A DNA stretch of 64,000 nucleotides from Pseudomonas sp. P7548 (GTDB taxonomy: Bacteria; Pseudomonadota; Gammaproteobacteria; Pseudomonadales; Pseudomonadaceae). A program made the position numbers and the translations under genes. The notes below the pieces were generated by a model. That model ran no database searches, was not told the DNA's origin, and was given only the letters and a program-made list of their open reading frames with translations. Shown here piece after piece: positions 59,845 to 64,000 of the stretch (position 1 is its first letter; each line of letters opens with the position of its first letter). Location: assembly GCF_013386585.1 (NCBI RefSeq), contig NZ_JACARO010000078.1:1-64000 (forward strand), read 5' to 3'.

Positions 59845-60765
59845 TCACAGGTCGCGGGCCCAGGTCTGGCTGACCAGGGATTTGCCGAAGGTATCCAGCG
59901 TTTCTTCCTCGACCAACGCGAACCCGGCTTTCTGATAGAGCTTGCGGGCATTGGAAAGGATGTCCACGGTCCACAACTGCATGCGCTGGTAGCCGACCTG
60001 CCGGGCAAAACGCACGCACTCATCCACCAGCCGCTGGCCGATCCCCATGCCCCGCGCACTGGCGTCCACGTAGAGCATGCGCAGTTGGGCGGTGTTGTCG
60101 TCGTGGCGAATCACGAACACCGATCCCACCACTTCACCGTCCTTTTCCGCGATCCAGCAACGCTCGCAGCTCGGATCAAACGCCCTCAAATACTTGGCGA
60201 CAGTCTCCGCCACCAACGCTTCGAACTCCCAGTTCCAGCCATATTCTCGGGCATACAACGCGGTTTGTTGCTGCACCACTGTCCCCATGTCGCCGGGTTG
60301 TGGATCGCGCAGCAGGTAGCCTGGCGCCGTGCCTTGCAGCAGGGCCTGGATGCGTTTCATGGCCTCGGTGAGCTGCCGCTGTTGTGTCTCGGGCAGGCTG
60401 TCGAGCAGTGCGATGACTTCGCGCTGGGTCTGCTGTTCCAGGGGCGCCAGCACCTCACGGCCGTGATCGCTAAGGTGCAGTTGCAGTGCGCGGGCGTCGG
60501 TGGTGGAGCGGACTTTTTCGATCAGGCCTTTCTTTTCCAGGCCGCTGGTCAACCGGCTCAGGTAACCCGCGTCGAGGCTGAGCATCTGGCACAGGTCTGC
60601 GCTGGTCAGGTCACCCCGGGTCGACAGCTCGTACATCACGCGGATTTCAGTCAGGGAAAAGTCGCTTTGCAGCAGGTGTTCCTGCAGCACGCCGATCTGG
60701 TGGGTATAGAAGCGGTTGAAGCCGCGCACGATGCTGGCGCGTTCGACAAGCGAGGGGGTAGACAT
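59845..60765 (-). CDS. MarR-GNAT fusion: regulator with acetyltransferase domain
   Basis: A 306-residue fusion with an N-terminal MarR winged helix (about 1-145, with DLTSADLCQMLSLDAGYLSRL) and a C-terminal GNAT domain (about 155-306) with acetyl-CoA motif DASARGMGIGQRLVDE. The two domains are joined without a visible frame error, and this fusion is known in many bacteria. The GNAT half may sense or modify the MarR ligand. It is monocistronic, and the target genes are unknown. Confidence 0.9.
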   Translation of the reverse strand: MSTPSLVERASIVRGFNRFYTHQIGVLQEHLLQSDFSLTEIRVMYELSTRGDLTSADLCQMLSLDAGYLSRLTSGLEKKGLIEKVRSTTDARALQLHLSDHGREVLAPLEQQTQREVIALLDSLPETQQRQLTEAMKRIQALLQGTAPGYLLRDPQPGDMGTVVQQQTALYAREYGWNWEFEALVAETVAKYLRAFDPSCERCWIAEKDGEVVGSVFVIRHDDNTAQLRMLYVDASARGMGIGQRLVDECVRFARQVGYQRMQLWTVDILSNARKLYQKAGFALVEEETLDTFGKSLVSQTWARDL

Positions 60766-60835
60766 AGCGGAATGCTCGAATGGTTGCCTAAAGCAATTAT
60801 ATTGTTGCTTCAGGCAACCATGTCAAACACTTTGC

Positions 60836-62128
60836 TTATTGGATGCGTGTTACCCGCCAAAGGGTATTGGCCAGGTCATCGGCGATGATCAGCGCGCCTT
60901 TGGGGTCCACCGTCACGCCAACCGGCCGCCCACGGGTTTTGCCGTCTTCACCGCGAAAACCCGTGGCAAAGTCGATCGGCTCACCGGACGGCTTGCCGTT
61001 GCTGAAGGGCACGAAAATCACTTTGTAGCCCACCGGGTTGTCGCGGTTCCAGCTGCCGTGCTCACCGACGAACACGCCGTCGGCGAATTTGTCGCCCATT
61101 TGCGGGATGGAAAAGTCCACGCCCAGCGCCGCCACGTGGGAACCCAGGCTGTAATCCGGCTTGATCGCGGCGGCGACCTTGGCCGGGTTTTGTGGCTGGG
61201 CGCGCGGGTCGACGTTCTGGCCCCAGTAACTGTAGGGCCAGCCGTAGAACGCGCCTTCACGCACTGAGGTCAGGTAGTCCGGCACCAGGTCCGGGCCCAG
61301 CTCGTCGCGTTCGTTGACCACCGTCCACAGTTGCCCGGTGTCTGGTTGAATCGTCAGCGCCGTCGGGTTGCGCAGGCCGGTGGCGTAAGGCTTGTGCGCG
61401 CCGGTGGCGGCGTCGATCTGCCAGACCATTGCACGGTCGATCTCCACTTCCATGCCACGCTCGGTGACGTTGCTGTTGGAGCCGATCCCCACATAAAGCT
61501 GGCTGCCATCCGCGCTCACCGCCAGGGACTTGGTCCAGTGGTGGTTGATCTGTGCCGGCAGGTCGGTGACGGTACTGGGCGGCCCGCTGGCTTTGGTCTG
61601 GCCATCGGCGTAATCGAAACTGACCAGGGCATCCTGGTTGGCCACGTAGAGTTTGCCGTTGGCATACGCCAGGCCATACGGGGCGTTGAGGTTGTCGGCG
61701 AAGACGGTCCTGAGTTCGTACGTACCATCACCATCGGCATCGCGCAGCAGGGTCAGGCGATTGCCGCCCTTGACCTTGGTGTTGCCCTCGGCCTTGATCA
61801 CGCTGGCGATCACATCCTTGGGCTTGAGCTTGGCCGCACTGCCGCCACGGCCTTCGGCGACGAGAATGTCGCCATTGGGCAACACCAGGGTCTGGCGCGG
61901 GATGGCGAGGTCGGTGGCGATGGCGGTGACGCGGTAGCCTTCGGGCACGGTAGGTTTCTGCTCGCCCCAGGGCGTGGGTTGGGCAATCTTCATGCTGGGC
62001 AACAGGCTGCTTTGCTGTTCCGGCAGCTTGGGGTCGGGGCCCCGCGCCTGGGTCTTGTCGCCTTCACCGCCGCAGGCGCTCAGCAGCAGGGCGGCGCTCA
62101 ACAGCGTCAGGGTGCTGGACGTCTTCAT
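60836..62128 (-). CDS. PQQ-dependent sugar dehydrogenase-like lipoprotein
   Basis: A 430-residue exported protein. The leader has a lipobox ending at Cys19 (LLLSAC), so it is probably anchored in the outer or inner membrane facing the periplasm. The rest is a six-bladed beta-propeller of the soluble glucose/sorbosone dehydrogenase family, which binds PQQ and calcium (segments INHHWTKSLAVS, LRNPTALT, VNERDELGPDLVPDYL, GEHGSWNRD). The start at 62128 overlaps the upstream membrane-protein stop by 4 bases. The sugar substrate and electron acceptor are unknown. Confidence 0.9.
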   Translation of the reverse strand: MKTSSTLTLLSAALLLSACGGEGDKTQARGPDPKLPEQQSSLLPSMKIAQPTPWGEQKPTVPEGYRVTAIATDLAIPRQTLVLPNGDILVAEGRGGSAAKLKPKDVIASVIKAEGNTKVKGGNRLTLLRDADGDGTYELRTVFADNLNAPYGLAYANGKLYVANQDALVSFDYADGQTKASGPPSTVTDLPAQINHHWTKSLAVSADGSQLYVGIGSNSNVTERGMEVEIDRAMVWQIDAATGAHKPYATGLRNPTALTIQPDTGQLWTVVNERDELGPDLVPDYLTSVREGAFYGWPYSYWGQNVDPRAQPQNPAKVAAAIKPDYSLGSHVAALGVDFSIPQMGDKFADGVFVGEHGSWNRDNPVGYKVIFVPFSNGKPSGEPIDFATGFRGEDGKTRGRPVGVTVDPKGALIIADDLANTLWRVTRIQ

Positions 62129-62538
62129 TTGACACCTCCCGAACGCAAGCCGGTCCAGGTCGCCGCCAAGGCCAGCAACAACACGATGGCCGACAGAATC
62201 AGGCCGCCCGGCATCGAGCCGTAGGCGTCTTTGGCGTGCTGGAAGGCGTTGACCAGCCCCAGTACCCAGGTGGCCAACAGCAGCAGGACATACCGCGTGG
62301 GTTGCCCGGCCTTGGGCCTGGCACGAAGCAGGTTGACCAGCGCGAATAAAAACGCGAAGCCTGCGAACACCAGCGCCCCGGCGATCAGCCAGGAGGCGAA
62401 GTTGGCCCATTGAATCTGGTAAGTCTGGGTGTAGGCAATGTCGCTGAGCAGGGCGCCGAGAAACAATGGCACGGTGCCGGCGAGTAAGGTCGCATGCAGC
62501 GGCCCGGGGGCGTATCGGTAGGTGGGGAGGGTAGTCAT
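62125..62538 (-). CDS. DUF2231-family membrane protein
   Basis: A 137-residue inner-membrane protein with four hydrophobic helices and an HATLLAGTVP segment typical of DUF2231. It lies directly upstream of, and overlaps (ATGA), the sugar dehydrogenase gene. The pairing suggests a membrane partner, perhaps for electron transfer, although no heme or quinone motif is visible. Confidence 0.85.
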   Translation of the reverse strand: MTTLPTYRYAPGPLHATLLAGTVPLFLGALLSDIAYTQTYQIQWANFASWLIAGALVFAGFAFLFALVNLLRARPKAGQPTRYVLLLLATWVLGLVNAFQHAKDAYGSMPGGLILSAIVLLLALAATWTGLRSGGVK

Positions 62539-62711
62539 GGTGATGGCGGCTCCTTGTTGTACAACGCCCCTGGACGGGGCAGCGCATAGGAAGTGAGCGC
62601 GCCACAGGTGAGAAAGTTCAGCGTGAAACGTTTCGAAATAGTGTGAACCCCCTGCGTTTGGGCGAGCCTAACCCCGTATCATCGCGTCCTTACCTCGTAC
62701 CAGGCCTCCCC

Positions 62712-63740
62712 ATGACTCATCCTCGCATCGGCTTCCCCTGCCAGTACAAGCACCCCGAACGCCTGCTGTCGGCCAGTGCCTTGAAGTTGATTGAAGGCCC
62801 ACTCAACCCGCGCACCACCACCTTGCGCTGGATGGACAGCGTCACGCCGCAAGTGGCCCGCGACAAACTGGTCGAGGTGGTCACGCACAACCTTCAAGCC
62901 CAATTGCACCTGCTGGCCTACGTGGCCGGGTTGCCGCCGATGTTGCGCATGCTGCGCCTGAGCAGCGACCTGCTGCCGTTCTACAGCCACCCGAAAGTGG
63001 CGGATGTGTATAAAGACCCGGCGATCGAGCGGCAACTGGTCGATGGGTTCGCCGCCATCGGCGACCTGGCGCGTGCCTCGGATATCCGCCTATCGTTCCA
63101 CCCCGGCCAATATTGCGTGCTGGGCTCGGAAAACCCCGGCGTGGTGGAAAACAGCCTGGCCGAATTCGAATACCACGCTGACATGATCCGCATGATGGGC
63201 TACGGCCGCCAATTTCAGGACCTCAAGTGCAACGTGCACATTGCCGGCCGCCTGGGTGTGGAGGGCACCCGGGCGGTGTGGCCGCGTTTGTCTGAGGTGG
63301 CGCGTAACTGCATCACCTTCGAGAACGACGAGAAGACCTACGGCCTCGACCACTGCCTGCAAGTCGCCGACCTGGCGCCGGTGGTGCTGGACATCCACCA
63401 TTGCTGGATCAACGAAAACGAGTACATCGACCCCCATTCGCCCCGGGTGGCCCAAGTCATCGACAGCTGGCGCGGCGTGCGCCCAACCATGCATTACTCG
63501 CAGCCCCAGGAGAGCCTGCAGGAACTGGGCTTTGATGCCGAGCACAAGCTGGAAATGGAGGCGCTGCTGAAGGTGGTTTCCAAGCGCGACCTGTACGGCC
63601 ATAGCGACCAGATGTGGAACCGCTGGACCAACGATTACGCGCTGCAGTTTCTCGACCGCTTCGACATCATGCTGGAGGCCAAGGGCAAGAACGTGGCGGC
63701 GCTGGCGTTTTACGAACACTGGCAGCACCGCACCGCGTAA
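62712..63740 (+). CDS. uvsE: UV damage endonuclease
   Basis: A 342-residue TIM-barrel endonuclease of the UVDE family that nicks DNA 5' of UV photoproducts, giving light-independent repair beside nucleotide excision repair. Metal-binding segments are visible as LSFHPGQYCVLGS, TFENDEKTYG, DIHHCWINENEY and MHYSQP. ATG 62712 starts the family-conserved RIGFPCQYK region; the longer frame to 62643 is rejected. It converges on the SphA-like gene 7 bases away. Confidence 0.92.
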   Translation: MTHPRIGFPCQYKHPERLLSASALKLIEGPLNPRTTTLRWMDSVTPQVARDKLVEVVTHNLQAQLHLLAYVAGLPPMLRMLRLSSDLLPFYSHPKVADVYKDPAIERQLVDGFAAIGDLARASDIRLSFHPGQYCVLGSENPGVVENSLAEFEYHADMIRMMGYGRQFQDLKCNVHIAGRLGVEGTRAVWPRLSEVARNCITFENDEKTYGLDHCLQVADLAPVVLDIHHCWINENEYIDPHSPRVAQVIDSWRGVRPTMHYSQPQESLQELGFDAEHKLEMEALLKVVSKRDLYGHSDQMWNRWTNDYALQFLDRFDIMLEAKGKNVAALAFYEHWQHRTA

Positions 63741-63746
63741 AACCGC

Positions 63747-64000
63747 TTACTGCTTGCCGTTCAAGGGAATCACCAGCGACACCCACATGTTCCAGCCCTC
63801 GGGGCGGTTCTTGGCGTCGAACTCGTAGTAGCCCTTGATATTGGCGTACCACAGCCCTTCGCCCACCTTGAAGAAGTGCCCGGCCTGGGGGCCGATCCCG
63901 GCGACCCGCGACTTGAAGTCCCCCAGCACCGCGCCGCTGCCGCTGTCGCCGGTGACTTGTTCGAAGTAGTAGCCCACCAGCCCGACCAGGGATTGCGAGG
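63747..64000 (-). CDS. SphA/MetA-pathway-like outer-membrane protein (partial)
   Basis: The C-terminal 83 codons of a gene whose start lies beyond the window edge. The alternating pattern with the segment GYYFEQVTGDSGSGAVLGDFKSRVAGIGPQ and the end KGYYEFDAKNRPEGWNMWVSLVIPL matches the SphA/phenol-degradation meta-pathway outer-membrane family. These proteins are beta-barrels thought to pass or bind hydrophobic compounds. Without the N-terminus the signal peptide cannot be checked. Confidence 0.8.
   Translation of the reverse strand, partial: SQSLVGLVGYYFEQVTGDSGSGAVLGDFKSRVAGIGPQAGHFFKVGEGLWYANIKGYYEFDAKNRPEGWNMWVSLVIPLNGKQ

Noticed and set aside
58338..60059. A long minus-strand frame over the ACS-type transporter
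   Set aside because: Complement of a clear 12-helix transporter; no domain and shadow composition.
62129..62605. N-terminal extension of the sugar dehydrogenase frame
   Set aside because: The same DNA encodes the DUF2231 membrane protein in another frame, and the lipoprotein signal starts at 62128.
1..64000. CRISPR arrays, tRNA or rRNA genes, prophage or insertion sequences
   Set aside because: All regularly spaced repeats seen are REP pairs or tandem duplications; no spacer pattern, cloverleaf, integrase or transposase was found by reading. An automated scan (for example tRNAscan-SE or a RAYT search) would settle it.

Overview
The window is high-GC chromosomal DNA from a Pseudomonas, most probably the P. 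fluorescens group. The inference rests on gene content (869-residue AcnB, MiaE, adjacent ampC/ampR, RstAB, an itaconate-type catabolic locus with a DctPQM TRAP transporter) and on several families of short inverted REP/REPIN repeats between genes, the commonest with arms starting GTGGGAGCGGGCTTGCTCGC. I saw no tRNA, rRNA, CRISPR array, prophage or insertion sequence. Much of the window is ordinary core and accessory metabolism.

Layout. 1-5.1 kb: an SDR/phosphotransferase operon, a 2-hydroxyacid dehydrogenase, an orphan coupled gene pair that looks like a toxin C-terminus with its immunity protein, an isochorismatase-fold hydrolase, a threonine-rich micro-ORF followed by a terminator, and a TetR regulator. 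5.4-9.9 kb: an SdaC-type amino-acid transporter, a 0.9-kb repeat block (139-bp tandem repeats, a hairpin-rich element, hexanucleotide microsatellites), then a ParB-like protein overlapping a SulP anion transporter. 9.9-18.4 kb: acnB with a 135-bp palindrome upstream, a DUF1289 protein, a tandem Usp, miaE, an MFS exporter and the RstAB two-component system. 18.4-21.7 kb: MipA, a beta-lactamase-fold lipoprotein whose nucleophilic serine is glycine, and a GFA protein.

21.7-31.6 kb holds the clearest pathway: a LysR regulator divergent from itaconyl-CoA hydratase, an acyl-CoA dehydrogenase, an MmgE/PrpD protein, a CaiB-type CoA transferase, citramalyl-CoA lyase and a DctPQM TRAP transporter. Together these would import a C5 dicarboxylate such as itaconate and convert it to acetyl-CoA and pyruvate. 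31.6-33.8 kb is the divergent ampC-ampR pair. 33.8-45.2 kb is mixed: DUF2252, dienelactone hydrolase, thioesterase, YceI, an EamA exporter divergent from a MocR regulator, an NTF2-like protein, DUF6434-RidA, a CPBP protease, an amidase, an MmyB-like regulator and small membrane proteins.

45.3-50.4 kb is a compact divergent cluster: a sugar-binding protein without permease or ATPase, a PhyH dioxygenase coupled to an SDR, a LacI regulator and an inositol-2-dehydrogenase-like enzyme. I infer a route for a modified (perhaps O-methylated) inositol or sugar. A decayed fragment of a second copy of the binding protein lies just beyond it, amid hybrid REP repeats and next to an astacin-like metalloprotease gene. 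51.9-64 kb: a membrane diguanylate cyclase, an Fsr-like MFS pump divergent from an AraC regulator, a GAF protein, a ProP-like transporter, an acetyltransferase, an ACS-family MFS transporter, a MarR-GNAT fusion, a PQQ-type sugar dehydrogenase coupled to a membrane protein, UV damage endonuclease and the edge of an SphA-like outer-membrane gene.
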